In this document: in pieces, positions 1 to 8,507 of the stretch | How positions within the stretch are numbered: position 1 is the stretch's first letter | Layout of the letters: each line of letters opens with the position of its first letter | Assembly (NCBI GenBank): GCA_016793115.1 | Contig: JAEUIN010000370.1 | Coordinates: 1-38,522 of the forward strand | From: Planctomycetaceae bacterium | GTDB taxonomy: Bacteria > Planctomycetota > Planctomycetia > Pirellulales > PNKZ01 | Direction: 5' to 3' | Length of the DNA stretch: 38,522 nt | Position numbers and translations under genes: made by a program | Notes under the pieces: generated by a model | The model's database searches: none | What the model saw: only the letters and a program-made list of their open reading frames with translations | What the model was told of the DNA's origin: nothing

Positions 1-529
1 TCTTTTCGCCGATTCGGCCCGCGCGGCCGACGTCTACCAATATGACGGCGTCCACTCGTCGATCAGCTTCAAGGCTCGCCACTTGGGCATCAGTTGGATA
101 CACGGCCGCTTCAACGAAGCGGCGGGCACCTTCACGATCGACCGCGAATCGCCGGCCAACTCGAAGTTCGAAATGACGATTCAGGTCGCTAGCGTCGACA
201 CGGCCAACCAGAAGCGCGACGAACACCTGCTCGAAGCGGACTACTTCGACGTGAAGAAGTATCCGACGATGACGTTCAAAAGCACGAGCGTAAAGCCGAT
301 CGCAGGCGGCTACGAAGTGACGGGCGACTTCACGATGCACGGCACAACGAAGCCGATTACGTTCAAGCTTATCGGCGGCGAGGAGAAGGAGTGGAAGGGG
401 ACCAAGCGGGTGCCGTTTTCGACGGAACTGACGCTCAAGCGCAGCGACTTCAACTTCGACCCCAGCGCAATCGGCCCGATCGGCGACGAAGCGGTGATCA
501 TGATCGACATGGAAGGGACACGGATGTAG
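1..529 (+). CDS. YceI-family periplasmic protein (5' end cut by window edge)
   Basis: The reading frame is open from base 2, so the true start lies before the window. The first visible residues (LFADSARAADVYQYD) look like the end of a signal peptide followed by the mature N terminus. The mature protein carries the YceI hallmark: an HSSISFKARHLGISW segment, then GRFNEAAGTF, then a beta-rich body with DEHLLEADYFDVKKYP and GDFTMHGTTKPITF. YceI proteins are exported lipocalin-like beta-barrels that bind isoprenoid-type lipids; the ligand here is unknown. The gene ends with TAG at 527-529 and is followed about 50 bases later by a strong terminator, so it is the last gene of its transcript. Family assignment is secure; physiological role is not. 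Confidence 0.93.
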   Translation, partial: LFADSARAADVYQYDGVHSSISFKARHLGISWIHGRFNEAAGTFTIDRESPANSKFEMTIQVASVDTANQKRDEHLLEADYFDVKKYPTMTFKSTSVKPIAGGYEVTGDFTMHGTTKPITFKLIGGEEKEWKGTKRVPFSTELTLKRSDFNFDPSAIGPIGDEAVIMIDMEGTRM

Positions 530-576
530 TAAGTGAGGGCGTGACGTCGAACTAGCATTCCGAACAACTTTAGGCG

Positions 577-607
577 GCCTCGGCGCGAATGCGCCGAGGC
601 TTTTTTT
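577..607 (+). terminator. Rho-independent terminator of the YceI-family gene
   Basis: A perfect 10-bp stem (GCCTCGGCGC / GCGCCGAGGC) encloses a GAAT loop and is followed directly by seven T residues. It lies 48 bases after the YceI stop codon in the correct orientation. Confidence 0.93.
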
Positions 608-609
608 GT

Positions 610-1046
610 TGAAAGCGACTTACTCGACGCGATGGCTGACGGCGCTCAGTCAAGTTTAGTTTTTGGGCCGGCCAAAAAGCGGTTCGACGTCGCTCGGCGC
701 GCCTGCTACGGTGCAGGATGGTCGACACTTTGCATGCTGCGGCAGGACGGAACTGATGCGGAGAACCGGTTCACGAGCGAGCGTCGCCGGGACACGGCGT
801 GCGGCGGCTTTTCACCACCGCATCCGACTCCGACACAAACGAACTTACATCAATCTCCGTTGCGCAAAGTGCGCATCTATTTTCAGGTTAGATGCGCACA
901 TTTAAGTAAGACAATAGGGGTGCGCAACTATCCGACGAATAGATGCGCACCGAACGCGTCGGAGAGCGACGTAAGTTGCTTCAATGGTCATGGCGTGAGC
1001 GACGAGGCGAGGCGACGGTCGCCGTGATGCGACTCATCCGTTCGCT
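610..1046. other. Intergenic stretch without a supported gene
   Basis: Between the YceI terminator and the end of the glutamate dehydrogenase gene I see no convincing gene. Frames of up to 131 codons are open on the plus strand, but their translations are Arg/Ser/Cys-rich and resemble no family, as expected of random frames in GC-rich DNA. The notable content is the nested inverted-repeat cluster at 859-951, annotated separately. Confidence 0.6.
859..951. repeat. Nested inverted/direct repeats built on TGCGCA cores
   Basis: GTGCGCATCTA (869-879) and TAGATGCGCAC (889-899) form a perfect 11-bp inverted repeat with a 9-base spacer. TAGATGCGCAC recurs exactly at 940-950 as a direct repeat. Outside these, GTTGCGCA (859-866) is the exact inverse of TGCGCAAC (921-928), and GGTGCGCA (919-926) pairs with TGCGCACC (944-951). 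TGCGCA or its extension therefore occurs five times in 93 bases. No T-tract follows, so it is not an ordinary terminator. It could be a multi-site operator, a structured RNA, or a remnant of a mobile element end. Confidence 0.7.
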
Positions 1047-2282
1047 CTACATCGTGCCGGCCAATGTCGCCGCGCGGCGAACGCGGCCGATGCCGACCAT
1101 GTAGGCCGCCGTCCGCATGTTGGTCTTATGCTCTTTGCCCACGTCCCAGACGTTTTGAAACGCTTCGCCCAGAATGTGGTCGAGCTCTTGGCGGCAGCGG
1201 TTCAGGCCCCACGAATAGTGCTGGCGATTCTGGGCCCATTCGAAGTAGCTGGCCGTCACGCCGCCGGCGTTGGCCAGAATATCCGGCACGACGAAGACGC
1301 CGCGTTCATAGAGCAGGTCGTCGGCGTCGACGTTCGTCGGTGCGTTGGCCGCTTCGACGACGATCGCCGCCTTGATCTTCGGCGCGTTCTCCTTCGTGAT
1401 CACGCCGCCGAGCGCCGCCGGAATCAGCACGTCGCAATCCAGCTCGAAGAGTTGAGCATTACTGATCTTCTCGCCTCCCGTGAAGCCTTCCAGCGACCCG
1501 CGATGTTCGGCCGTATGGCGCAGAGCCGCGGAAATATCGATGCCGCCGGCGCGATAGTACGCTCCGCTCACGTCGCTGATCGCCGTGATCTTGCACTCAG
1601 CTTCGGAAAGAAACTTCGCGGCGAACGTGCCGACGTTGCCGAAGCCTTGAATCGCGACCCGCGATTGTTGCGGTTTGCGATTCAATCGGCTCAGCACCTT
1701 GAGAGTGATAATCGCCACGCCGCGGCCGGTCGCCTCTTCGCGCCCCGGCAACCCGTGCATCTCGACCGGCTTGCCCGTCACGCAGGCCGGCGAAAAGCCG
1801 TGGTACTTGCCGTATTGGTTCATGATCCAGGCCATGACCTTGTCGTTGGTCCCCATGTCCGGCGCGGGAATGTCGATGTCGGGACCGAAGATGTCGTGGA
1901 TGCCGTCGATAAACTTGCGCGTGACCGCTTCGAGTTCGCGCGAGCTGAACGTCTTAGGGTCGATCGCCAAACCGCCTTTAGCGCCGCCGTACGGGATGTT
2001 CACGACGGCGGTCTTCCAGGTCATCAAGGCCGCGAGCGCGCGGACCTCCTCGAGATCGACTTCGGGGTGATAGCGAAACCCGCCTTTCATCGGTCCGCGG
2101 GAATTGTCGTGTTGCACCCGATATCCGACGAACGTGGCCAACTCGCCGCTGTCGCGTTCGATGGCCACCTGCACCTGGACTTCCCGCTTCGACGTGAGCA
2201 GCAGCTTACGAATGGAGTCTTCGAGCCCGAGGCGATCGGCGGCGCGGGTGAAGTAGAGCTTCATCGACTCATAGGCGTTCAT
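1047..2282 (-). CDS. gdhA: Glu/Leu/Phe/Val dehydrogenase, probably glutamate dehydrogenase
   Basis: This 411-residue enzyme has the usual length for the hexameric family that reversibly deaminates L-glutamate to 2-oxoglutarate and ammonia in the cytoplasm. Substrate-site motifs are intact: GPMKGGFRYHP (Lys66), TWK (Lys90), PYGGAKGGL with the catalytic Lys102, and PAPDMGT with Asp142. The Rossmann domain follows with GFGNVG at 213-218. The N-terminal NAYESMKLYFTRAADRLGL stretch is typical of the bacterial GdhA/RocG group. An SD-like GAGG (complement of 2290-2293) sits 7 bases before the ATG and supports the start. The gene stands alone, divergent from the pseudokinase gene. Cofactor preference (NAD or NADP) is not safely readable, and other amino-acid dehydrogenases of this fold are a less likely alternative. 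Confidence 0.95.
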   Translation of the reverse strand: MNAYESMKLYFTRAADRLGLEDSIRKLLLTSKREVQVQVAIERDSGELATFVGYRVQHDNSRGPMKGGFRYHPEVDLEEVRALAALMTWKTAVVNIPYGGAKGGLAIDPKTFSSRELEAVTRKFIDGIHDIFGPDIDIPAPDMGTNDKVMAWIMNQYGKYHGFSPACVTGKPVEMHGLPGREEATGRGVAIITLKVLSRLNRKPQQSRVAIQGFGNVGTFAAKFLSEAECKITAISDVSGAYYRAGGIDISAALRHTAEHRGSLEGFTGGEKISNAQLFELDCDVLIPAALGGVITKENAPKIKAAIVVEAANAPTNVDADDLLYERGVFVVPDILANAGGVTASYFEWAQNRQHYSWGLNRCRQELDHILGEAFQNVWDVGKEHKTNMRTAAYMVGIGRVRRAATLAGTM

Positions 2283-2722
2283 CGAAAGACCTCGCGACTG
2301 GAGCGCATCTTGTTTGCGATAAGAGACTTAAGTCGACACCGGACCGTCGCCAATCGATTACATAAGGCAGGATGATACAGAGTATTTATCGACGACGGCA
2401 ACCGCTCCGTCCGCTTGGCACCAAGCGCGATCGAGGAACTTGCAAACCGAATTCCACGTCTTAAAGCGTCGCGGGCTACAGAACGTTACCGCACGAAGAC
2501 ACCTGCCGACGCCGTAACTCGGGAAATAGCCGGGAGATTGGGTGGCGGAAAACGCCTGCTGCCGGCAACAATTTCCCTTAGCGCTTCTGCCCACTCTCGG
2601 CTGTTGCAGTTAAATTGAAATACTCGCAAGGCGGGATCTCCGAACTCTCGTCTCCCTCGAATTAGGTACTACCCTGGTCTTTTGAAACCGTAGCTCTGAG
2701 CTGCGGACGCGAGCCCGCCGTT
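2283..2722. other. Divergent intergenic region between gdhA and the pseudokinase gene
   Basis: About 440 bases separate two divergently transcribed genes and should hold both promoters. Several AT-rich patches are present (for example 2378-2391 and 2606-2623), but none gives a convincing -35/-10 pair with correct spacing. Short frames on both strands (67 and 78 codons) have no recognisable protein features, and I do not call them genes. Confidence 0.5.
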
Positions 2723-5700
2723 ATGTCGTTTCCCGTCGAATCGTTCTGGCGTCTAGTCGTCGAAGCTCAATTGATGACGCTCGAGGATTGCCATCGCCAC
2801 CATGCCGCCTGGCTCCAGCAACATCCCCAAGGGGGCGATGCGCAAGCCTTGGCCGAGTTTCTGGTGGCGACGAACGTCATCAGCAAATATCAGGCTTCGA
2901 TTCTGCTTGCCGGCCGGGCCGGGCCGTTCGTCTACGGCGACTATCGAATCTACGAGCGCATCGAGACGGGCCGCTTGGCCGGCATCTTCCGCGCGTTGCA
3001 CATTCCGACGATGCATCGCGTCTGTCTGCAGTTTCTCACGCCCGAGCAAGCGGCTTCGCCGGAAACCGTCGGCTACTTGGCGCAGATGGCGGCGTTCGTC
3101 TCGCGCTCGAGCGCCGGCTTTCCACACTTGCTACGCTGTTATCACTTGGTCGATCTCGGGGCCTTCAAGTTCTTTGTGCTCGAAGATTTGCTCGGCAAGC
3201 GCGTCGAGCGCGTGCTGCAACAAACGGGCGCACTCAAGCCCGGCGAAGCCTGTCGTATCGCTCGCCAGGCGGCGTTCGGCCTCGGTCGGCTACATGCGAT
3301 GCAGCAGGCCCATGGCGACGTTCGACCGCAAAATCTGTGGATCGATCAGAGCGCCGGTCAAAACAACACGATCAAGCTGCTGCAATTCCCGCTCTCGCGC
3401 GACCCGCTGGCGCCGCCGATCGACTGGCGTCAACTGGTCGCCGCACCGTCGGAGAAGATCCCGGTCGAAGCTGATTACGTCGCCCCCGAGCTCATTGCCG
3501 GAGCGAAACCCGACGCCCGCAGCGATCTCTATCAACTTGGTTGCAGCCTCTACCAGATGCTGACGAACAAGGTGCCGTTTCCGGCCGATACGCTGCGCGG
3601 CAAGCTCGAAGGGCATATGAAAGGGCAGCCGACGCCGATCGAAAAGCTCAATCCGCGAGTTCCGCCGGAGCTGACGAAGCTCGTCGCTTATTTGATGCAG
3701 AAGAAGCCCGACATGCGCTTCCAGCAAGCGGGCAGCTTCATTGAAAAGCTGTTGCCGTTCATGTCGCCGGCGGAAGCCCAATCGCAGCCGCAGCCGGCCT
3801 CGCGTGCCGCCCAGGCCTACGACGCTTGGCTGATGCAATTGCTGCAGAGCGGGACGGCGGCGCCTCAGCCGGCCGCGCAACAAGCCTTCATCCAGCAACC
3901 GGCGGCGGCCGTGCAAAGCTATGCGCAACAACCGTTCGGTGCGCAGCCCGCCGTCGCGGCTCATCAGTACGTCGGTATGCCGAGTCCGGGCGCGGTCGGG
4001 CCCGCCGTAGCCGCAGGTCCCGTTGTAGGCGGATCGTCATCGTCGCTTTCCGAACGGATCGCCGCCCGAAAGCAGAAGCAATTGATTAGCCGCGTAATCA
4101 TGCTCGCCGTGCTCGCCATCGCCGGATTCGTCGGCTACGTCTTCAAAGATCAAATCATGGAGATGATCAATAAGCCGTCGCAGCCGGTGACGGCGAATCC
4201 GATGCCGACGGCCACGGCGACCGCAACGGCTGTGCCCGTCGCGACGGCAACCGCGACGGCGTCCCCGGTCGCGGGCGCAATCAACTTCCCCAAACGCGAT
4301 GCAATCTTCGGCGTCGGCAACGATCCGATGTTCACCTCGCCGACGGCGGGCAAGACGCTTAACTTAGCGCATCTGACACCGGGTGTGCAATTGATCGTCG
4401 CGCTGCGCCCCGCCGAGATCATGAAGCATCCGGAAGCCGCTCAACTCTTCGACGCAAAAGTGTCGGGGGAACTCGGCACCTGGATGACGACGACCCTGCC
4501 GCAAATGGCCGGCGTGGCCGGTGACAAGATCGAACAACTGCTTATCGGCGTACTCGACGGCCCCAGCGCCGAAGCGGTGCGCTATGCGTACGTCGTCCGC
4601 CTCGTCGCACCGATGGGTGAGGCCGATCTGGCCGCAGCGTGGGGCTCGCCGCCGAAGGAGAAAAGCGGCGACGCGGAGTTTTATGCCAAAGGCCCGACGG
4701 CGTATTACGTGCCTAAATCGGAGGCGGGCAAAGTGTTCGCGATTCTTCCCAAAGAAGAGATGCCGAATCTGCTGAAGTTTCAAGGCGCACCGCCCACCTT
4801 GCGACCCGGGCTCGACTTCATGGCGCTCGAAACGACCGACGCCGACCGGCATTTCACTGCGCTCTACGCTCCCTACTTCTTGGAGACGGGCGGCAAGAGC
4901 CTCTTGGCGGGCTCGGGCGGCAAGCTGATGACGGCATTCAATTGGCTGATTACCGGCGTCGGGCTTCCACCCCTGGCTACGGCGGGCGATGCCGCGCCGT
5001 CGGCTGCGACTCCGTCGACGGAAGAAGCCCCGAAAGCGGTCGTCGTTAGCGCACACCTCACCGACTCCTTCTTCTACGAGGTGCGCATCTGGAATGGCGC
5101 GGCGACGGCCTACAACGACGCTCCCGTACTACCGCTCGCTACCCGCGTGAAGGAAATCCCGCAGCGCGTCGACGACTACACGGTGTCGGTCACGACTTCG
5201 CCCTACGGGCGCCGAATGTTGCGCGAGTTGCCCCGCATGGTTAAGTTTGCCGGAAACTACGCGCGAGTCGGAGCAGCCGATCGGCAACTTGTGTTACGCG
5301 GCTACGTGCCGGCCGTCGCGGCGCATAATCTAGTGCTGGGAGCCAATCTCTGCCTCATCGAATCCGCGGGCGGCGGAGTCGCCGCACCCGGAGCGACGCA
5401 AACCGCCGCGGCGGGCGGAGCGGCCGGGCCGAAAGGCGTTCTCGACCTGATTCGTACCAAGAAGATGGCTCTTTCGTTCGACCGCAACGACTTGAACAAG
5501 GTTCTGGAGATCGTCAGTACGGAAGCCGGGGTGCCGATTGAGATGGTCGGCACCGACTTTCAACTTGCCGGCATCACTAAGAACCAATCGATGGGCTTAA
5601 TGGAGCCGGAGCAAACGATCGACAAGTTGCTGCAAACGATCCTGATGAAGGCCGACATGGCCGGCCGGCTCGTCTATGTGATCAAGCCCCGCAATCCGGG

Positions 5701-5800
5701 AGAGGAGGAGATGATCTTCATCGCCACGCGGGCCGGCGTTGCTCAACGGGGCGAAAAGCTCTTACCGGAATTCGAGCAAGCGCCCGGAGCGAAGAAATAG
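2723..5800 (+). CDS. Pseudokinase - transmembrane - STN-like domain fusion protein
   Basis: A 1025-residue protein. Residues 72-345 follow a Ser/Thr kinase fold but are catalytically degenerate: the VAIK lysine position is Gln (VCLQ, 100-103), HRD is HGDVRPQN (197-204, Asp199 and Asn204 kept), and DFG is replaced by QFP (221-223). APE (254-256) and the SDLYQLG helix (267-273) remain. A Pro/Gln/Ala-rich linker leads to one membrane helix at about 456-474, then a Thr/Ala-rich stretch, a large unknown domain (about 545-880), and a C-terminal segment (about 915-1000) resembling the STN/secretin N0 fold. The expected topology is a cytoplasmic pseudokinase with a periplasmic remainder. No good SD precedes the ATG. 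The next gene follows after 135 bases in the same direction. I infer a regulatory or scaffolding role; the partner is unknown. Confidence 0.8.
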   Translation: MSFPVESFWRLVVEAQLMTLEDCHRHHAAWLQQHPQGGDAQALAEFLVATNVISKYQASILLAGRAGPFVYGDYRIYERIETGRLAGIFRALHIPTMHRVCLQFLTPEQAASPETVGYLAQMAAFVSRSSAGFPHLLRCYHLVDLGAFKFFVLEDLLGKRVERVLQQTGALKPGEACRIARQAAFGLGRLHAMQQAHGDVRPQNLWIDQSAGQNNTIKLLQFPLSRDPLAPPIDWRQLVAAPSEKIPVEADYVAPELIAGAKPDARSDLYQLGCSLYQMLTNKVPFPADTLRGKLEGHMKGQPTPIEKLNPRVPPELTKLVAYLMQKKPDMRFQQAGSFIEKLLPFMSPAEAQSQPQPASRAAQAYDAWLMQLLQSGTAAPQPAAQQAFIQQPAAAVQSYAQQPFGAQPAVAAHQYVGMPSPGAVGPAVAAGPVVGGSSSSLSERIAARKQKQLISRVIMLAVLAIAGFVGYVFKDQIMEMINKPSQPVTANPMPTATATATAVPVATATATASPVAGAINFPKRDAIFGVGNDPMFTSPTAGKTLNLAHLTPGVQLIVALRPAEIMKHPEAAQLFDAKVSGELGTWMTTTLPQMAGVAGDKIEQLLIGVLDGPSAEAVRYAYVVRLVAPMGEADLAAAWGSPPKEKSGDAEFYAKGPTAYYVPKSEAGKVFAILPKEEMPNLLKFQGAPPTLRPGLDFMALETTDADRHFTALYAPYFLETGGKSLLAGSGGKLMTAFNWLITGVGLPPLATAGDAAPSAATPSTEEAPKAVVVSAHLTDSFFYEVRIWNGAATAYNDAPVLPLATRVKEIPQRVDDYTVSVTTSPYGRRMLRELPRMVKFAGNYARVGAADRQLVLRGYVPAVAAHNLVLGANLCLIESAGGGVAAPGATQTAAAGGAAGPKGVLDLIRTKKMALSFDRNDLNKVLEIVSTEAGVPIEMVGTDFQLAGITKNQSMGLMEPEQTIDKLLQTILMKADMAGRLVYVIKPRNPGEEEMIFIATRAGVAQRGEKLLPEFEQAPGAKK

Positions 5801-5935
5801 CGTCGTTTCGGCTCCCGCCCCAAGCGACACAAATAGGCTAGACTGAAAGGGGAGTATCAAAGATTGGCAGCGTGAGCGGCATGCTCGTCGGGGTCGCTCA
5901 TAGGTATTGAGCGTAGAAGCGGGAAGGCTGGAAGC

Positions 5936-7780
5936 GTGGAACTGTTTTCCGTCGCGTGCATCACGTGTCGCGCTAAGATCAAGGTGCAGAGCACTGCGGC
6001 GATCGGCCAAGTCTTAGCTTGCCCGCGTTGCGGCGCGATGGTCGAAATCGCCCCGCCGCTCGGTTGGAAGCCGCCTCCGGCGGAAACTCAGGCCGGTCCG
6101 ACCAAACCGAGAGAGGTTCCTCCCGCCCGTCGTTCGCAATCGGTCGCGTCACAACAAGGACAAACGAAGCCGGCCGCGAAGAGCGTCAGCGGACCGGTTA
6201 GTGCGACTAATGCACGAGCAGGCACTCCGGCGGCCGGTGATGCGCAGGCGAGCGGCTATGTCGCTGAAGTAGTGGACGACGATCCGTTGGCCGACGCGGC
6301 CCGCCGCGCGGCCGAGCGTGCAAATGCTCTGCGACGTCGCTTGCTGATCGGAGGCGGAGCAGTGGCCGTGCTGCTCGTAGTCGGCGTCGCTTGGTCGCTG
6401 CTCACGCGTCCGAGCGAACCGGACGCAATGACCTCCGCCGGGGGCGATTCAGCCGAATCTCAAGCGACGGCGACGACCGCGCAGCCGACGTCAACGAAAT
6501 CAATTCTTGTTCCAACCAGTACCGCAGCGCCGATAGCGATTTCCTCGGCGACGCCGAAGGTCGCGCTCGCGGCAACCGCATCGGCGACCTCCGGACCGCC
6601 TTCTAGCGCAGTGTTACCGTCGCCGGCCGCAACCGGCTCACTTGTGCAAACCATGCCTTCCGCAAACCCTGCGAACGGCACGGCGCTCGCTTCGGCGGCC
6701 CCCGTCGGAACTCGCATTCCCGCACCACCGACGCCGCCCACTCCCGGCGCCGCCGGCCCACCTGTGCCCTCCACGGCCAAGGTCGCGGAGGCGCCGACTG
6801 CGACGATCACATCGCCCCCGGAGCCGATGCCGCCGCCGATGGCAGTCGCTCCGCTAATCGATGCCGCGGCGAGGCTCAAGCAATCGGTCGCCGGCGTGCG
6901 ATTCGAACGCACGCCCCGCAAGACGGCGCTCCGCGTGATCGCTCAACTGGCCGGAGTGCCTATCGACTACGATTGGGATGCGATCTCTCCGGCCACGGTC
7001 GGATTGTACGACCCGGTAACGATCGACGCCGCGGCCACGGTCGGCGAAGCGGTGGAAAAGGTCTTGGCCGGACGCAATTTGAAGTTCTCGGCGGGCGAAG
7101 GTCGCATCGTGATCGTATCCGACGCTCCTCCGCCGGCCGCGCCGACGAGCGTTCCCGGTGCAACCCGCCGCGCGCGTGCGACGACCAAACTACAAACGCC
7201 GGTCACGCTCAACTTCCGGCCTGCGGCCCCGCTCGCTCAAGTCGTCGAACACATCGAGAGCGTTTCCGGGACGACGATCACGATCGATCACGCCGCGTTG
7301 GCGGAACAAGGAACCGACGGCGAGGCGCCGGTCGGCGTCGCCGCCGACAAAGCGCCGCTTGAACAAGTCCTCACGGCCGTTTGCGAACCGCGGGAGTGGG
7401 CCTGGCGGATCATTGATCCGCAGACGTTTGAAATCACGACTCGCGACGCCTTACGTCGGCGAGTGTACGAAGAAGCGTATGATCTCAAACCGCTTCTAGT
7501 CGATGGGACGTCGCCGCAGCAAGCGGCAGAGGATTTGCAATTGAAAGCAGAAAAGCTTTACGGCGTCGTGCCCGGCGCGTTCACTCTGGATGCGGCCGCG
7601 TCGACGCTGCGAGTTCGCCTGCATCAGGAAGCACAACTTCACGTTGAAGCGATTTTGCGCGAAGCGGCCGCGCGGAGCGTGCCGGCTCCCGCAGCCACGA
7701 CGACCGGCACCGCGCCTACGCCGCGACCGGCCTCGACGTCCCCGCCCGGATTACCCCCCGCCCCGCCCGCCGGCTCGTAA
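5936..7780 (+). CDS. Zinc-ribbon, transmembrane, STN-like repeat protein
   Basis: A 614-residue protein starting with GTG, preceded by purine-rich GGAAG sequences. The N terminus is a short zinc ribbon with C8-x2-C11 and C29-x2-C32. A charged linker leads to a membrane helix at about 135-157, then a long Pro/Ala/Thr-rich stretch (160-305). Two domains resembling the STN/secretin N0 fold follow, at about 315-395 (VRFERTPRKTALRVIAQLAG) and 418-503 (VTLNFRPAAPLAQVVEHIE), with a further alpha/beta segment to about 580 and a Pro-rich tail. The layout parallels the upstream pseudokinase: cytoplasmic module, one helix, periplasmic secretin-type folds. The two genes probably form one transcript with the PIG-L gene 10 bases downstream. 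The domain calls come from pattern recognition only; the function is unknown. Confidence 0.75.
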   Translation: MELFSVACITCRAKIKVQSTAAIGQVLACPRCGAMVEIAPPLGWKPPPAETQAGPTKPREVPPARRSQSVASQQGQTKPAAKSVSGPVSATNARAGTPAAGDAQASGYVAEVVDDDPLADAARRAAERANALRRRLLIGGGAVAVLLVVGVAWSLLTRPSEPDAMTSAGGDSAESQATATTAQPTSTKSILVPTSTAAPIAISSATPKVALAATASATSGPPSSAVLPSPAATGSLVQTMPSANPANGTALASAAPVGTRIPAPPTPPTPGAAGPPVPSTAKVAEAPTATITSPPEPMPPPMAVAPLIDAAARLKQSVAGVRFERTPRKTALRVIAQLAGVPIDYDWDAISPATVGLYDPVTIDAAATVGEAVEKVLAGRNLKFSAGEGRIVIVSDAPPPAAPTSVPGATRRARATTKLQTPVTLNFRPAAPLAQVVEHIESVSGTTITIDHAALAEQGTDGEAPVGVAADKAPLEQVLTAVCEPREWAWRIIDPQTFEITTRDALRRRVYEEAYDLKPLLVDGTSPQQAAEDLQLKAEKLYGVVPGAFTLDAAASTLRVRLHQEAQLHVEAILREAAARSVPAPAATTTGTAPTPRPASTSPPGLPPAPPAGS

Positions 7781-7790
7781 AGGTTTCTCC

Positions 7791-8480
7791 ATGACCAAAA
7801 CATTGCTTGCGATCGGCGCTCACTACGATGATTGCGTCTTCGGAGTGTCGGGCATCATGCTTCAGGCCGTCGCGAAACATTATCGCGTCGTGAATCTGTC
7901 GCTGATCGGCGACTACACCAATTGGAAGCCGGTCGCCGGCCGCGAACGCAAGCTCTTGGAGGGAACGGCGGAGATCGGCCGGCTCTACGGTGTCGAAACG
8001 CGCTACCTCGACTTTAAGTCGCACCTCTTCGACGTCAACGAATCGACGAAGAAAGCGGTCGCCGCGGCGATCGCCGATCTCCAGGTCGACGTCGCCTTGA
8101 TTCTCTGGCGTCAAGATCACCACGACGATCATGTCGCAGCGTCACAGTTGAGTTCCATTGCGCTGCGGAACGCCGCAGCCCTGGTCGACGCGCCGAAGTA
8201 TCGCCCTCCGCGCCGCATCTATCTCTACGACAACGGGCCTCGTCACACCATCGGATTCGAACCGGATACGTTCGTCGACGTGAGCGACGTTTACGCCCGA
8301 GCAAGCGAATGGCTCGGCAAGTACATGGCCTTGGTGCGCGACGCCGTTTACGACCCGCAGAGTCCGGAGCCGGCCCAGGCGACGAAGGAAGCGCTGGCCG
8401 TGTATCGCGGAAAGATGTGCGGAGTGAAATACTGCGAAGCGCTTAAAGCGATGAATGCCGAGCCGCGCGAGATCCTTTGA
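7791..8480 (+). CDS. PIG-L family deacetylase (LmbE-like)
   Basis: The 229-residue protein has the PIG-L/LmbE metal-site signature AHYDD (His11, Asp13, Asp14) and a second histidine/aspartate motif HHDDH at 110-114. Family members are zinc-dependent N-deacetylases acting on N-acetylglucosamine-type sugars, for example in GlcNAc-PI, mycothiol or bacillithiol synthesis; the substrate here cannot be read from sequence. The start is the ATG 10 bases after the stop of the preceding gene, with AAAGG about 8 bases upstream. The frame is open further upstream, but that would overlap the previous gene by almost 200 bases and lacks family similarity. There is no signal peptide, so it is expected to be cytoplasmic. 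It ends 27 bases from the convergent gene at 8508. Confidence 0.9.
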   Translation: MTKTLLAIGAHYDDCVFGVSGIMLQAVAKHYRVVNLSLIGDYTNWKPVAGRERKLLEGTAEIGRLYGVETRYLDFKSHLFDVNESTKKAVAAAIADLQVDVALILWRQDHHDDHVAASQLSSIALRNAAALVDAPKYRPPRRIYLYDNGPRHTIGFEPDTFVDVSDVYARASEWLGKYMALVRDAVYDPQSPEPAQATKEALAVYRGKMCGVKYCEALKAMNAEPREIL

Positions 8481-8507
8481 TAGTCGATCGATCCGGAATC
8501 ACGCGAA

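Noticed and set aside
632..1027. Plus-strand open frame of 131 codons after the YceI gene
   Set aside because: The product is Arg/Ser/Cys-rich without domain or signal features, has no SD, and runs through the inverted-repeat cluster; a random open frame in GC-rich DNA is more likely.
1128..2375. Long plus-strand frame antisense to gdhA
   Set aside because: It mirrors the codon structure of the well-conserved glutamate dehydrogenase gene, and its Arg/Asp/Val-rich product resembles nothing.
2358..2618. Two short overlapping frames on opposite strands between gdhA and the pseudokinase gene
   Set aside because: No recognisable protein features or ribosome binding sites; the region is better explained as divergent promoter DNA.
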